47,120 bases of DNA from Bacillota bacterium. Lineage in GTDB: Bacteria > Bacillota > Clostridia > Oscillospirales > Ruminococcaceae. Both the position numbers and the translations under genes were made by a program. Below, in pieces: positions 8,467 through 18,532 of the stretch. Below the pieces are notes generated by a model. That model made no database searches and was not told the origin of the DNA. It worked only from the letters and a program-made list of their open reading frames with translations. Within the stretch, counting starts at the first letter, position 1. Every line of letters begins with the position of its first letter. Location: contig JAEWGD010000040.1 of NCBI GenBank assembly GCA_023388515.1, positions 1 to 47,120 of the forward strand, given 5' to 3'.

Positions 8467-10484
8467 ATCTTACTCCTTAGTTTCCTTAGACAAGAAGATT
8501 CTTCTAAATTCACCTTGCTTTTCACTGGGATTAAACTTACAGTCTGTTCATATGCATTATATTTAATTAAATTCATTTCAAGAAGTATATCAATCGTTGA
8601 TTTCATCTTGCAGTAATTTATATTATTAGCCGTAAGTTTCATAAATAAATCATCAAGACTTATCCCATATTTAGGAATTAATTTATAAATAATTATCATT
8701 TCGTCACGAATTGGGCATATCTTATAGTAGTATTCATTAGGGATTTCTTCGCCCCTCAAATACTTTTCATATATAGACTTAGCAGAAAAATATCCAAGCT
8801 GTTTTATCCCCGATTTACGATAATCCTTAACAAGCAAAGAACTAGTTGTCTTATTGTTATAAGTGTTATTTTCAAGCGAAACAATAAAATCCCACTTCTC
8901 ACCCTTTTGCATAGATACGTGTGAAGTTTTTGTTCTAAACATCATTGCATAATAATAATTGTTTCCATATAATAATTTTAACTTTGTATGCACTCCGTTT
9001 GAAAGAGATATGACGCTATCAATAATCGCACCACATATTAAAAACAATGGCTGACGATTCCCCTCACCGAATGGCTCAAGCATTTTAAGGCTGTCAATAT
9101 TAGTTTCATTAATATCTTCAGGCATTAAAAGTTTATCAGCTACAATCGTCAAATCAGGCATCATATCATGATTGATTAGAGCGTAATTCTGTATCATATC
9201 TGCAAATTCGGATATTTTATTAGTATTAATAGAAAAACCTCCTGCACCCTTATGTCCACCATAACGCAGTAAAATTTCTGAACAGTAATCCAAACATTTG
9301 AATGTAGAAAATTCGCCAAACGCACGCACAGAACCCCTTGAAACATCTCCCTCAACAGTTATCACAAAGCATGGTTTACCGAATCTTTCAACAAGTCTTG
9401 ATGCAACTATTCCAATAACCCCATGATGCCAATCTTCACCCGAAAATATAAGCACCCTTTCATTGAGTATATCTGGATTTCCAGAAATTTGCTCCTCTAT
9501 CTTTAATATGATTTCATTTTCAGTTTTCTTTCGCTCATTATTAAGAGTATTCAACTCACTAGCAAGCCTTTCTGACTCATCAGCATCTTCACAAAGCAAC
9601 AGCTCAACAGCCTGTTTAGGTGAGCCAAAACGCCCAGATGCGTTTATTCTTGGGGCAATCATAAAGCCTATCGAAGTAGATGTTATTTCCCTATCTGCAA
9701 GCCCACTAGCCTCAATTAATGCCAAAAGCCCTATACGTTCTGTGTTTTTTATCATCTCCAAACCGTTCTCAACAATAAAACGATTTTCACCCTCAAGCTT
9801 AACTATATCAGCAACTGTTCCAATAGCAGCTAAATCGCCAAACTCCTCCAAAGCCATACCATAATCTCCACCGTCCATTGCAGCAACAAGCTTTAACACA
9901 ACGCCTGCACCACAAAGTGGCTTAAATTCAGACGGGCAATCCTTCCTATGAGGATTAACAATTGCCGATGCTCTTGGAAGATTTTCACTTGGTTGGTGAT
10001 GGTCGGTAATAACCAAATCCATACCTAATTCATGAATAATTTCTGCTTCCTCAAATGCTGAAATTCCATTATCTACGGTAATTATCAGTTCAACACCATC
10101 TTCAGAAAGCTTTTTTATCGAATCCTTATTCATGCCATACCCCTCACTTCTTTCAGGAATATAGTATGTAACATCAGCACCAGTACATTCTAGGTATGAA
10201 TAAAGAATTACAGTTGAAGTTATACCGTCACAGTCATAGTCGCCGTAAATGCAAATTTTTTTCCCCTCATTAACAGCATTGTTGATTATTTCAGATGCCT
10301 TTAACATATCCTTAACTATATAAGGGTCTTCAAGCCCCTCTGCCCTCAAAAAATTGCTTGCTTTTTCTATATCAGAAATTCCTCTTGAAACAAGAACATC
10401 TGCACATAATTTACTCAAATCACTTTGTTTAACCATCTTTTCAGCTAAGGCTGTATCAGGTTTGTTTATTATCCACTTTTTCAT
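8463..10484 (-). CDS. recJ: Single-stranded-DNA exonuclease RecJ
   Basis: The 673-residue DHH-family nuclease shows GDYDCDG at 81-87, the DHH motif at 161-163 and the DHHA1 glycine-rich segment GGHKGAGGFS. RecJ degrades single-stranded DNA 5' to 3' in recombination and mismatch or base-excision repair. A long C-terminal region follows, as in Firmicutes RecJ. It is first in the recJ-rel-MBL-hemZ run and is divergent from mscS, with 239 bases between the starts. Confidence 0.95.
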   Translation of the reverse strand: MKKWIINKPDTALAEKMVKQSDLSKLCADVLVSRGISDIEKASNFLRAEGLEDPYIVKDMLKASEIINNAVNEGKKICIYGDYDCDGITSTVILYSYLECTGADVTYYIPERSEGYGMNKDSIKKLSEDGVELIITVDNGISAFEEAEIIHELGMDLVITDHHQPSENLPRASAIVNPHRKDCPSEFKPLCGAGVVLKLVAAMDGGDYGMALEEFGDLAAIGTVADIVKLEGENRFIVENGLEMIKNTERIGLLALIEASGLADREITSTSIGFMIAPRINASGRFGSPKQAVELLLCEDADESERLASELNTLNNERKKTENEIILKIEEQISGNPDILNERVLIFSGEDWHHGVIGIVASRLVERFGKPCFVITVEGDVSRGSVRAFGEFSTFKCLDYCSEILLRYGGHKGAGGFSINTNKISEFADMIQNYALINHDMMPDLTIVADKLLMPEDINETNIDSLKMLEPFGEGNRQPLFLICGAIIDSVISLSNGVHTKLKLLYGNNYYYAMMFRTKTSHVSMQKGEKWDFIVSLENNTYNNKTTSSLLVKDYRKSGIKQLGYFSAKSIYEKYLRGEEIPNEYYYKICPIRDEMIIIYKLIPKYGISLDDLFMKLTANNINYCKMKSTIDILLEMNLIKYNAYEQTVSLIPVKSKVNLEESSCLRKLRSKI

Positions 10485-10662
10485 ATAAGCTCCATTCTCT
10501 TTCCCTAAGTCCTATATTAAAATAATTATAAAAATATAATTATTGCAATTATCATTAAATTTAATTATATCATTTTCAACATGATAATTCAAGATTTATG
10601 TGTAAACATCTATAATTATTTATAAAACTAGTACAACTTTCCAAAAGAGGCACAAATATTAC

Positions 10663-10690
10663 TTGACAATTTCTTTAATAGGTTTATAAT
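10663..10690 (+). promoter_or_regulatory. Promoter of mscS
   Basis: TTGACA (10663-10668) and TATAAT (10685-10690) are separated by 16 bases, followed by an AGGAG ribosome binding site before the ATG at 10724. The rest of the divergent 10485-10723 region is very AT-rich and holds no other gene. Confidence 0.8.
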
Positions 10691-10723
10691 TAAATATGTA
10701 TTAATTATTTACAGGAGTGTTTT

Positions 10724-11623
10724 ATGGAATTATTTATCACCAGAAAATTACTGAACTTTATTACAACAACAGATGTATCTGAAATTGACATAAAGGAAAA
10801 TTTAAAGGTAGAAGCCGAACAGGTAACCACCATGTTTTCAAGTATTAACGATAAGATAAAATCAATGCTTCCATCAATATTATTCGCATTAGTAGTTTTT
10901 ATTGTTGGTATACTTTTTTCAAGACTTTTAATAAGCATATTGTTGAAAACTATGAAGAGAACAAGTGTTGACAAAACAGCAAGAGGGTTTTTGAAATCAC
11001 TAATCAAGATTGTGCTATACACATTAGTTGGGGTTATAACTCTGTCATTACTGAATGTACCAATGACTTCAATTGTTACAATAATTGGTGCTGCTGGTTT
11101 AGCAATCGGTTTGGCATTACAAGGAAGCCTTTCTAATTTAGCAGGTGGATTTATAATTTTATTTGCACAACCGTTTAAGTCAGGTGATTATATTGAAACG
11201 CCTGAGGCAGCTGGCACAGTGGAAAGCATAAGCATATTATATACTAAACTTGTAACGCCCGACAATAATACAATTTATGTTCCGAACGGGAATGTTTCAA
11301 GTGGTAAGATAATTAACTATACGCAAAGACCAACACGACGTTTGAGTTTGGAGCTTTCTTTTAGCTCTGATAGCGATATTGACAAAATAAAAAAAATACT
11401 GACGGAAATTACTTCATCCCATGAGAAAATATTAAAAGAGCCAGAACCTTTTGTTAAAATTGGAAGAAACACTGGTGGTTCAATTACGATTTATACAAGG
11501 GTTTGGACATTAACTGACGATTATTGGGATGTAAACTTTGATTTATTTGAACTAACAAAGGAAGCATTTGACAAACACGATATTAAAACATCCAGAAATC
11601 AATATGATATTAGCATGAGGTAA
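10724..11623 (+). CDS. mscS: Small-conductance mechanosensitive channel
   Basis: The 299-residue membrane protein has three predicted helices and the MscS pore/beta-domain signature AAGLAIGLALQGSLSNLAGG followed by PFKSGDYIE. MscS channels open under membrane tension to release solutes on osmotic downshift. The C-terminal domain is complete. It is followed after three bases by a phosphoesterase gene, so the two are co-transcribed. Confidence 0.93.
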   Translation: MELFITRKLLNFITTTDVSEIDIKENLKVEAEQVTTMFSSINDKIKSMLPSILFALVVFIVGILFSRLLISILLKTMKRTSVDKTARGFLKSLIKIVLYTLVGVITLSLLNVPMTSIVTIIGAAGLAIGLALQGSLSNLAGGFIILFAQPFKSGDYIETPEAAGTVESISILYTKLVTPDNNTIYVPNGNVSSGKIINYTQRPTRRLSLELSFSSDSDIDKIKKILTEITSSHEKILKEPEPFVKIGRNTGGSITIYTRVWTLTDDYWDVNFDLFELTKEAFDKHDIKTSRNQYDISMR

Positions 11624-11626
11624 AAA

Positions 11627-12520
11627 ATGACTAAAAATATTAGCAATATCCCAAAGCCTGTTCAAAAAAAGAAGAAAAGAACGCTACGAAAGTTTTTGCT
11701 TTTTACAGTTTTTATTGTTCTATTATGGATATATAATAATTTTACACTAAAGACAACTAAGCAGGAGATTTATTATGACAATGTCAAAAATGAGATAAAA
11801 GTTGTTACTTTAAGTGACCAACACGCCGAAAAGTATGGCATAAGTAATAGAACTATTATACGTTCAATTGAAAAAGAAAAACCTGATATTGTTTTTGTAT
11901 TGGGTGATATGTACTCTAATTACAGCGTAATCGGTGATGAAAATATTGAAATATCAGTTGAATTAATGTCTGATTTAGTAGCAGATGGATATCCTGTTTA
12001 TTTCGTTCCTGGGGAGCATGATAATGATAAAAGTTATCTTCAGACGCTCAGGGAACACGAAGTAAAGGTAATGGATTATAAAACCGAAACAATTAAGGTT
12101 GGCGATACCGATGTGCAAATTTATGGAATTAATAATGTGTATTTCACAAATACCTTTAACTTAAATAATGAGTTCGACTCCCCAAGCGATGATGTTTTTA
12201 GCATACTTTTAGCACATATTCCAATGTATGATTACTATAAAAGTTTTGGAGCAGATTTAGTTTTATGTGGAGATACACATGGTGAGGTTGCAAGACTTCC
12301 TTTTATAGGTGCAATTTATGTTGATAATGAATTTTTTCCATCAATCACTAATCCAGATACTATAATCTATGACAAGGGGCTTTTCCCTTATGATAACGGA
12401 AATATGTTCATTACTTCTGGCATAGGTAACTATCCTTTTCCTGCAAGACTTTGTAATAGACCTGAAATTGCTTCAATCACTATCTTACCAACTGCAATAA
12501 AAGAAACCACCACTAATTAG
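11627..12520 (+). CDS. Membrane-anchored calcineurin-like phosphoesterase
   Basis: The 297-residue protein has one N-terminal membrane helix (about residues 22-42) and a metallophosphoesterase domain: LSDQHAE, VFVLGDMY, GEHD in place of GNHD, AHIP and CGDTHGE. These bind two metal ions. The family includes YkuE- and YaeI-like enzymes, some acting on UDP-diacylglucosamine or phospholipid-type substrates; the substrate here is unknown. The catalytic domain probably faces outwards. It starts three bases after mscS. Confidence 0.85.
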   Translation: MTKNISNIPKPVQKKKKRTLRKFLLFTVFIVLLWIYNNFTLKTTKQEIYYDNVKNEIKVVTLSDQHAEKYGISNRTIIRSIEKEKPDIVFVLGDMYSNYSVIGDENIEISVELMSDLVADGYPVYFVPGEHDNDKSYLQTLREHEVKVMDYKTETIKVGDTDVQIYGINNVYFTNTFNLNNEFDSPSDDVFSILLAHIPMYDYYKSFGADLVLCGDTHGEVARLPFIGAIYVDNEFFPSITNPDTIIYDKGLFPYDNGNMFITSGIGNYPFPARLCNRPEIASITILPTAIKETTTN

Positions 12521-12541
12521 CGCTGAATTCAGACTGTTTCA

Positions 12542-12563
12542 CTGTTTCAACATCATGAAACAG
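12542..12563 (+). repeat. Eight-base-pair hairpin after the phosphoesterase gene
   Basis: CTGTTTCA and TGAAACAG are perfectly inverted around a six-base loop. It precedes the stronger terminator at 12584. Confidence 0.5.
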
Positions 12564-12583
12564 GAGTAAAATTTCTATAAGTC

Positions 12584-12619
12584 AAGAGAGCCTGATTTTT
12601 CAATCAGACTCTCTTTTTA
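12584..12619 (+). terminator. Terminator of the mscS operon
   Basis: AAGAGAG-CTGATT pairs with AATCAG-CTCTCTT with one mismatch and is followed by a T-run. Confidence 0.8.
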
Positions 12620-12650
12620 TATTATTCTTGAGAATTACGACTTATTTATT

Positions 12651-13271
12651 TTAATAATTATTTTTATTAGATGGGATTATACTATATAATGCCTTACTTA
12701 ACACAGCACCCACAATAAAACATACTATCGCCTCAACCAATCCATTAATTCCTACAAAAGCTACAATAAATGTCAAAAATTTCTTACCATCCATAAGCCC
12801 AGTAATAAAACCACTTCTTCCAAATAAAACTACTAGAAATATCATAAACAAAATAGTATTTATTAACGCCCCTGATAAAGTGGTTGCTCCGAAAGATGCC
12901 ACCTTTGTCTTATCATGTTTGTATAGTTTCTCAAAAATAAGACCTGTCAGCCATCCCATAGCAACTCGTGGAACCATACATAGAATAAACGTAAATACAG
13001 GATTTATTGAAAGCAAGACTGCCCCAAACGCACTAAATCCAAAGCATTGTATAAAGCTTGTAATTCCAAAAACTCCACCAAGCAATGCACCAACTTTAGG
13101 TCCTAAAATAATTGCTCCTATAACTACTGGAATCATCATAAATGTGATTTCCACTGCACCAACTTTTAAGTATCCAAGTGGTGTAAATGCCATTAAAATC
13201 ATAATAGCTGTTAAAACTGAAAACTGTGTTAGCTTAAGAACACTTTTGTTAATTGACTTAGTATTTTCCAT
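12651..13271 (-). CDS. panT: ECF transporter S component, probably for pantothenate
   Basis: The 206-residue, six-helix protein has the typical ECF substrate-binding (S) component layout with the early LTQFSVLTAIMILMAFTP helix and a GVFGITS loop. Such proteins capture a vitamin and use a shared ECF energising module encoded elsewhere. It follows the type III pantothenate kinase gene with a 111-base gap in the same direction, which is the basis for proposing pantothenate. AGGAGGAAGT precedes the ATG. Another vitamin cannot be excluded from sequence alone. Confidence 0.75.
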   Translation of the reverse strand: MENTKSINKSVLKLTQFSVLTAIMILMAFTPLGYLKVGAVEITFMMIPVVIGAIILGPKVGALLGGVFGITSFIQCFGFSAFGAVLLSINPVFTFILCMVPRVAMGWLTGLIFEKLYKHDKTKVASFGATTLSGALINTILFMIFLVVLFGRSGFITGLMDGKKFLTFIVAFVGINGLVEAIVCFIVGAVLSKALYSIIPSNKNNY

Positions 13272-13382
13272 ACTTCCTCCTACTATTGCCCCTCATAATT
13301 TTACAGGGTGCAATGTATAAATTTATTAGATTAGTTAAACTTAATAGGCTGAATTAATATTATTATACCAAATTCTTCACAA

Positions 13383-14159
13383 CTAATTCTTTTTAGTATT
13401 CAATTTATAAAGCATAAGCAAGCCATTAGAAAGTAAATCTTTATCAACAATTACTTCCCTTTTGCAATGTGGTACAATCAAGCTGGAAAGTCCACCCGTA
13501 ACAACCACAGTAGCGTTCTCACCTAGCACTTCCCTATACCTGTCTATCATGCCATCAATCATGCTCGCAGTGCCTAATATTATCCCTGAACGCATGGAAT
13601 CAACCGTATTAGTCCCGATAGTCCGTACATCTCCACCACTAGTGTTAATATGTGGCAACTGTGCTGTGGAACTTGTCAACGCTTTCATGGAAACATTTAC
13701 ACCAGGAAATATTGATCCTCCCAAAAATGCACCCGTTGAATCCATTGCTGAAACTGTTGTAGCTGTACCCAAATCAAAAATAATGCACGGCATAGGATAT
13801 CTTTTCAACACTGCAACTGCTCCACAAACTATGTCCGAACCCATGCTTACAGGATTTTCAATCTTGATATTCAACCCTGTTTTTATACCTGCTGAAACGC
13901 AAATCACCCTACATTTGAATACAGTCTTTACTGCACATTTTAATGTACACATAAGTTGCGGCACAACTGTTGAGATTATCGCTCCTTCAAACCCTTCATT
14001 TTCACAGGAATAAAGCCTTAAAATATCCATAAAGTCTATTGCATACTCATCTTCCATCTTTGAAGCTTGAGTTGCAAGCCTTGAGCTAAACTTAATCACA
14101 TCACCATCATAAACGCTCAAAACCATGTTGGTGTTCCCAACATCAACTGTAAGTATCAT
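13383..14159 (-). CDS. coaX: Type III pantothenate kinase
   Basis: The 258-residue ASKHA-fold kinase shows the phosphate motif DVGNT at 6-10, GSDIVCGAV and DLGTATT. It phosphorylates pantothenate, the first step of coenzyme A synthesis; type III enzymes are insensitive to CoA feedback. The ATG at 14159 is chosen because AAGGAG lies seven bases upstream; the one at 14165 is too close to it. It precedes the probable pantothenate transporter. Confidence 0.93.
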   Translation of the reverse strand: MILTVDVGNTNMVLSVYDGDVIKFSSRLATQASKMEDEYAIDFMDILRLYSCENEGFEGAIISTVVPQLMCTLKCAVKTVFKCRVICVSAGIKTGLNIKIENPVSMGSDIVCGAVAVLKRYPMPCIIFDLGTATTVSAMDSTGAFLGGSIFPGVNVSMKALTSSTAQLPHINTSGGDVRTIGTNTVDSMRSGIILGTASMIDGMIDRYREVLGENATVVVTGGLSSLIVPHCKREVIVDKDLLSNGLLMLYKLNTKKN

Positions 14160-14280
14160 TCGCATACTCCTTATATTCTTAATTATCCCAGCCTTAAACT
14201 TAATCTAATCTACTATAAATTATATCATATCATGGATTTTTGTCAACTTCCTTTTTGCTTTCTCAAATATAAATGACAAA

Positions 14281-14317
14281 ATACACAAAAAATGCAGTAG
14301 GCAAAAGCCCACTGCAT
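14281..14317 (-). terminator. Terminator of tuf and the str operon
   Basis: ATGCAGTAGGC (14292-14302) pairs with GCCCACTGCAT (14307-14317) across four bases, followed on the minus strand by a T-run. Confidence 0.9.
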
Positions 14318-14334
14318 CTTATTTTAGCTAAATA

Positions 14335-15537
14335 TTAACCTTTAACCTGTGATACAACGCCTGAACCTACTGTACGTCCGCCTTCACGAATAGCAAAACG
14401 TAAGCCTTCTTCAATAGCGATAGGTGTAATTAGTTCAACATCTATCTCAACATTATCACCAGGCATACACATTTCCTTATCAGCAGGCAATGTAATAACA
14501 CCAGTAACGTCAGTTGTTCTGAAATAGAACTGTGGTCTGTAGTTGTTGAAGAAAGGTGTATGACGACCGCCCTCTTCCTTCTTCAAAACATAGATTTGAC
14601 CTATAAACTTTGTAAGTGGTTGAATTGAACCTGGCTTACAAAGTACCTGGCCTCTTTTTATGTCAGCCCTTTGAACACCACGAAGCAATGCACCAACATT
14701 ATCGCCAGCTTCTGCGTAGTCAAGAATCTTTCTGAACATTTCGATACCAGTAATAACTGTTTTTGTCTTCTCTTCTGACAAACCAACTAACTCAACTTCA
14801 TCACCAGTTTTAATTTGTCCTCTTTCAACTCTACCAGTAGCAACTGTACCACGACCTGTAATAGTCATAGTGTCCTCAACTGGCATTAGGAATGGAAGAT
14901 CAGACTTTCTTTCAGGTGTTGGAATCCATGTATCAACAGCCTCCATAAGATCAAGAATCGGCTTGTATACAGGATCTGATAAATCATCAGAAGTTGCTGT
15001 TAGTGCCTTATGAGCTGATCCCTTAATGATTGGTGTATCATCGCCAGGAAACTCATACTTATCCAAAGCTTCACGAATATCCATTTCAACCAATTCTAAC
15101 AATTCTTCATCATCTACAAGGTCAGTTTTGTTCATAAATACTACGATTGATGGAACACCAACCTGACGAGCCAAAAGTAAATGCTCGTTTGTCTGAGCCA
15201 TAGGGCCATCTGTTGAAGCAACTACTAGGATCGCTCCGTCCATCTGTGCTGCACCTGTGATCATGTTCTTAATATAGTCAGCATGCCCTGGGCAGTCAAC
15301 GTGAGCATAGTGACGAGCGTCAGTTTGATACTCTACGTGAGATGTGTTAATTGTAATGCCACGCTCTCTCTCTTCTGGTGCCTTGTCGATTGCATCATAA
15401 GCTTCAAAATGAGCCTGACCCTTTAGAGAAAGGGTTCTTGTGATAGCTGCAGTCAAAGTAGTCTTACCATGGTCAACGTGACCAATTGTACCAATGTTTA
15501 CATGGGGTTTAGTTCTTTCAAATTTAGCCTTTGCCAT
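14335..15537 (-). CDS. tuf: Elongation factor Tu
   Basis: The 400-residue GTPase has GHVDHGKT at 19-26, DCPGHADY and NKTD, and the three EF-Tu domains at full length. It delivers aminoacyl-tRNA to the ribosome. ATG 15537 is preferred because GAGGAGG lies nine bases upstream, giving the usual MAKAKFERTKPH start. It is last in the str operon. Confidence 0.98.
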   Translation of the reverse strand: MAKAKFERTKPHVNIGTIGHVDHGKTTLTAAITRTLSLKGQAHFEAYDAIDKAPEERERGITINTSHVEYQTDARHYAHVDCPGHADYIKNMITGAAQMDGAILVVASTDGPMAQTNEHLLLARQVGVPSIVVFMNKTDLVDDEELLELVEMDIREALDKYEFPGDDTPIIKGSAHKALTATSDDLSDPVYKPILDLMEAVDTWIPTPERKSDLPFLMPVEDTMTITGRGTVATGRVERGQIKTGDEVELVGLSEEKTKTVITGIEMFRKILDYAEAGDNVGALLRGVQRADIKRGQVLCKPGSIQPLTKFIGQIYVLKKEEGGRHTPFFNNYRPQFYFRTTDVTGVITLPADKEMCMPGDNVEIDVELITPIAIEEGLRFAIREGGRTVGSGVVSQVKG

Positions 15538-15636
15538 TGGAATAGTCCTCCTCATTAATAATTTATTATACTAATATTTACTATATTATCAGATATCACT
15601 GATAATTTCAAGTGTTTTTTAAAAAGAATTTATATT

Positions 15637-17721
15637 TTATTCTTTATTACCATTTCTTGAAATCATAATCTTCTCTGAAATAGACTTTGGAACTTGAATA
15701 TAGCTATGTGGTTCCATTGAGTACTGTCCTCTACCCTGTGTCTTAGAACGCAAATCATTAGAATAGCCAAACATCTCTGAAAGTGGTACAAGTGCGTTAA
15801 TTTGCTGTGCACCTGATCTTGCTTCCATACCTAATATCTGTCCTCTTCTTGAGTTCAAGTCACCGATAACGTCACCCATATAGTCTTCAGGAACGATTAC
15901 AACAACCTTCATGATCGGTTCAAGGATAATAGGTGTAGCTTTTCTCATACCTTCCTTAAATGCCATTGATCCTGCAATCTTAAATGCCATCTCAGATGAG
16001 TCAACATCATGGTATGAACCATCATACAATTCAACCTTAACGTCAACAACCTGATATCCAGCAAGAATACCTGTTTGCATAGCACCCTTGATACCTGCAT
16101 CAACTGCTGGTATATATTCCTTTGGAATAGATCCACCAACAATTTTGTTGACAAATTCATATCCCTTACCTGATTCATTCGGCATAACTCTAATCTTAAC
16201 ATGTCCGTATTGACCCTTACCACCAGACTGCCTTGCATATTTATGGTCAACATCAGCCTCACCAGAAATTGTTTCCTTATAAGAAACCTGTGGTGCACCT
16301 ACGTTTGCTTCAATTTTAAACTCACGGAATAATCTATCCACAATGATTTCAAGATGAAGCTCACCCATACCTGCAATAATAGTCTGCCCTGTTTCATCAT
16401 CAGTCCATGTTCTAAACGTTGGATCTTCCTCTGAAAGCTTAGACAAAGCAATACCCATTTTTTCCTGCCCTGCTTTTGTCTTTGGCTCAATCGCCAAGTT
16501 GATAACAGGCTCTGGAAATTCCATTGATTCCAATATAACTGGGAATTTTGGATCGCAAAGTGTATCTCCAGTTGTAGTATTCTTCAAACCTACTGCTGCA
16601 GCAATATCTCCAGCATAAATTTTTTCAAGGTCTTTTCTGTGGTTTGAGTGCATCTGAAGAATACGTCCAATTCTCTCATTATTGCCCTTAGTAGCATTCA
16701 AAACATTTGAACCCGAATTTAAAGCACCTGAATAAACTCTGAAAAAACAAAGCTTTCCAACAAACGGGTCAGTAGCAATTTTAAACGCTAATGCAGCAAA
16801 CGGTTCATCATCAGATGATGGTCTTTCACATTCCTCACCTGTGTCAGGATTAATACCTTTAATATTAGGAACATCAATTGGTGACGGCATATAGTCAACT
16901 ATAGCATCAAGAAGCTTTTGAACACCCTTGTTTTTATATGATGTTCCGCAAACAACAGGAACAATCTTATTAGCCAAAACGCCAATTCTTATTCCCTTTT
17001 TGATTTCCTCAATTGATAATTCTTCACCATCAAGGTATTTCATCATCAACTCTTCATCCTGTTCAGCAACGCTGTCCAGTAAAGATACACGAAGTTCCTT
17101 AGCCTTATCAACTAAATCTTCTGGAATTTCTTCTACTCGAATATCTTTTCCAAGATTATCGTAGTAAACGTAAGCCTTCATTTCAAGAAGGTCTACAATT
17201 CCTTTAAACATCTCTTCTGTACCTATCGGAATTTGAATTGGAACTGCATTACATTTCAATCTGTCATGCATCATTTCTACAACCTTGTAGAAATCAGCTC
17301 CCATTATATCCATCTTATTTACATAAGCCATTCTTGGTACTTTGTATTTATCAGCTTGACGCCATACAGTTTCAGACTGTGGCTCAACGCCTCCCTTTGC
17401 ACAAAAAACCGTTACAGAACCGTCAAGCACTCTTAATGAACGCTCAACCTCAACTGTAAAGTCAACGTGTCCTGGTGTATCTATAATATTGATTCTATGA
17501 CCTGCCCAGTATGCAGTTGTTGCAGCAGAAGTAATTGTAATACCTCTTTCTTGCTCTTGCTCCATCCAGTCCATCGTTGCAGCACCTTCGTGAGTTTCTC
17601 CTATTTTATGATTTACCCCTGTATAAAATAAAATACGCTCACTTGTAGTGGTTTTACCTGCATCGATATGGGCCATTATACCAATATTCCTTGTTTGTTC
17701 AAGCGAACAATCTCTCGGCAT
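15637..17721 (-). CDS. fusA: Elongation factor G
   Basis: The 694-residue translocation GTPase has AHIDAGKTT at 17-25, DTPGHVDF and NKMD, with domains II-V complete. GAGGAGG precedes the ATG. It lies between rpsG and tuf. The 104-base gap to rpsG contains a nine-base-pair hairpin (17741-17769). Confidence 0.98.
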   Translation of the reverse strand: MPRDCSLEQTRNIGIMAHIDAGKTTTSERILFYTGVNHKIGETHEGAATMDWMEQEQERGITITSAATTAYWAGHRINIIDTPGHVDFTVEVERSLRVLDGSVTVFCAKGGVEPQSETVWRQADKYKVPRMAYVNKMDIMGADFYKVVEMMHDRLKCNAVPIQIPIGTEEMFKGIVDLLEMKAYVYYDNLGKDIRVEEIPEDLVDKAKELRVSLLDSVAEQDEELMMKYLDGEELSIEEIKKGIRIGVLANKIVPVVCGTSYKNKGVQKLLDAIVDYMPSPIDVPNIKGINPDTGEECERPSSDDEPFAALAFKIATDPFVGKLCFFRVYSGALNSGSNVLNATKGNNERIGRILQMHSNHRKDLEKIYAGDIAAAVGLKNTTTGDTLCDPKFPVILESMEFPEPVINLAIEPKTKAGQEKMGIALSKLSEEDPTFRTWTDDETGQTIIAGMGELHLEIIVDRLFREFKIEANVGAPQVSYKETISGEADVDHKYARQSGGKGQYGHVKIRVMPNESGKGYEFVNKIVGGSIPKEYIPAVDAGIKGAMQTGILAGYQVVDVKVELYDGSYHDVDSSEMAFKIAGSMAFKEGMRKATPIILEPIMKVVVIVPEDYMGDVIGDLNSRRGQILGMEARSGAQQINALVPLSEMFGYSNDLRSKTQGRGQYSMEPHSYIQVPKSISEKIMISRNGNKE

Positions 17722-17740
17722 AATTTCCTCCTCGAATTTT

Positions 17741-17769
17741 AAAACACAACACTTATTTCATTGTGTTTT
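17741..17769 (-). repeat. Hairpin in the rpsG-fusA gap
   Basis: AAAACACAA and TTGTGTTTT are perfectly inverted around 11 bases just before the fusA ribosome binding site. It may tune the expression ratio of fusA to the ribosomal-protein genes. Confidence 0.45.
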
Positions 17770-17825
17770 AAATAAACATTCTTACTTCTTTGTAAGATAC
17801 TGAGTATGCTGTAATTAGCATGTTT

Positions 17826-18296
17826 CTACCAACGATAGTGAGCAAATGCTCTGTTAGCCTCAGCCATCTTATGAGTGTCTTCACGTTTCTTGCAAGACCC
17901 ACCTGCGCCATTTATAGCATCAATAATCTCACCAGAAAGTCTTTCTTTCATTGTCTTTTCATTTCTAAGTCTTGAATATTTTGTGATCCATCTCAACCCT
18001 AATGTTTGGCGTCTTTCAGGACGAACCTCAATTGGTACCTGATAAGTTGCACCACCCATTCTACGAGCCTTAACCTCTAATACTGGCATAATGTTTTCCA
18101 TAGCCTGTTCAAATGATTCTAATGCTTCCTTACCTGTCTTTTCAGCAACAATTTCAAATGCATCATAAACTATTTTCTGAGCAACACCCTTTTTGCCATC
18201 AAGCATTATGTTATTAATTAAACGTGTAACAAGCTTTGATTTGTAAACTGGATCTTGCAAAACATCACGCTTTGCGATATTACCTCTTCTTGGCAT
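17826..18296 (-). CDS. rpsG: 30S ribosomal protein S7
   Basis: The 156-residue protein begins MPRRGNIAKRDVLQDP and has the normal S7 length and rRNA-binding pattern. ATG 18296 is chosen because AAGGAGGG lies upstream; the upstream in-frame extension is not S7. S7 nucleates 30S head assembly. The 236-base gap to rpsL contains a small CCACA/TGTGG hairpin but no gene; in E. coli S7 represses translation from this intercistronic region, which may apply here too. Confidence 0.98.
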   Translation of the reverse strand: MPRRGNIAKRDVLQDPVYKSKLVTRLINNIMLDGKKGVAQKIVYDAFEIVAEKTGKEALESFEQAMENIMPVLEVKARRMGGATYQVPIEVRPERRQTLGLRWITKYSRLRNEKTMKERLSGEIIDAINGAGGSCKKREDTHKMAEANRAFAHYRW

Positions 18297-18532
18297 TTCG
18301 CTTCCCTCCTTCACATAAATTATGAATTCATAGGTACTCGTTCCATTGAATTTCTCCAATATGACCGTCAGACCATGTAGAGGATTACATCAAATTTGCG
18401 TTTTGTAGATAGGAGGCTTGTACTCGCCCTTGCGTTGAATTAACCAATTACCCATCGAACTAACACTCTTTATATATAATCTCCACATTTTTCTGTGGTA
18501 GTTGTATCCTATTAATTATTCTGGTTCCCTAC

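Noticed and set aside
18297..18532. A small gene in the rpsL-rpsG gap
   Set aside because: No frame has both a start with a ribosome site and conserved coding character; an S7-type control region is more likely.
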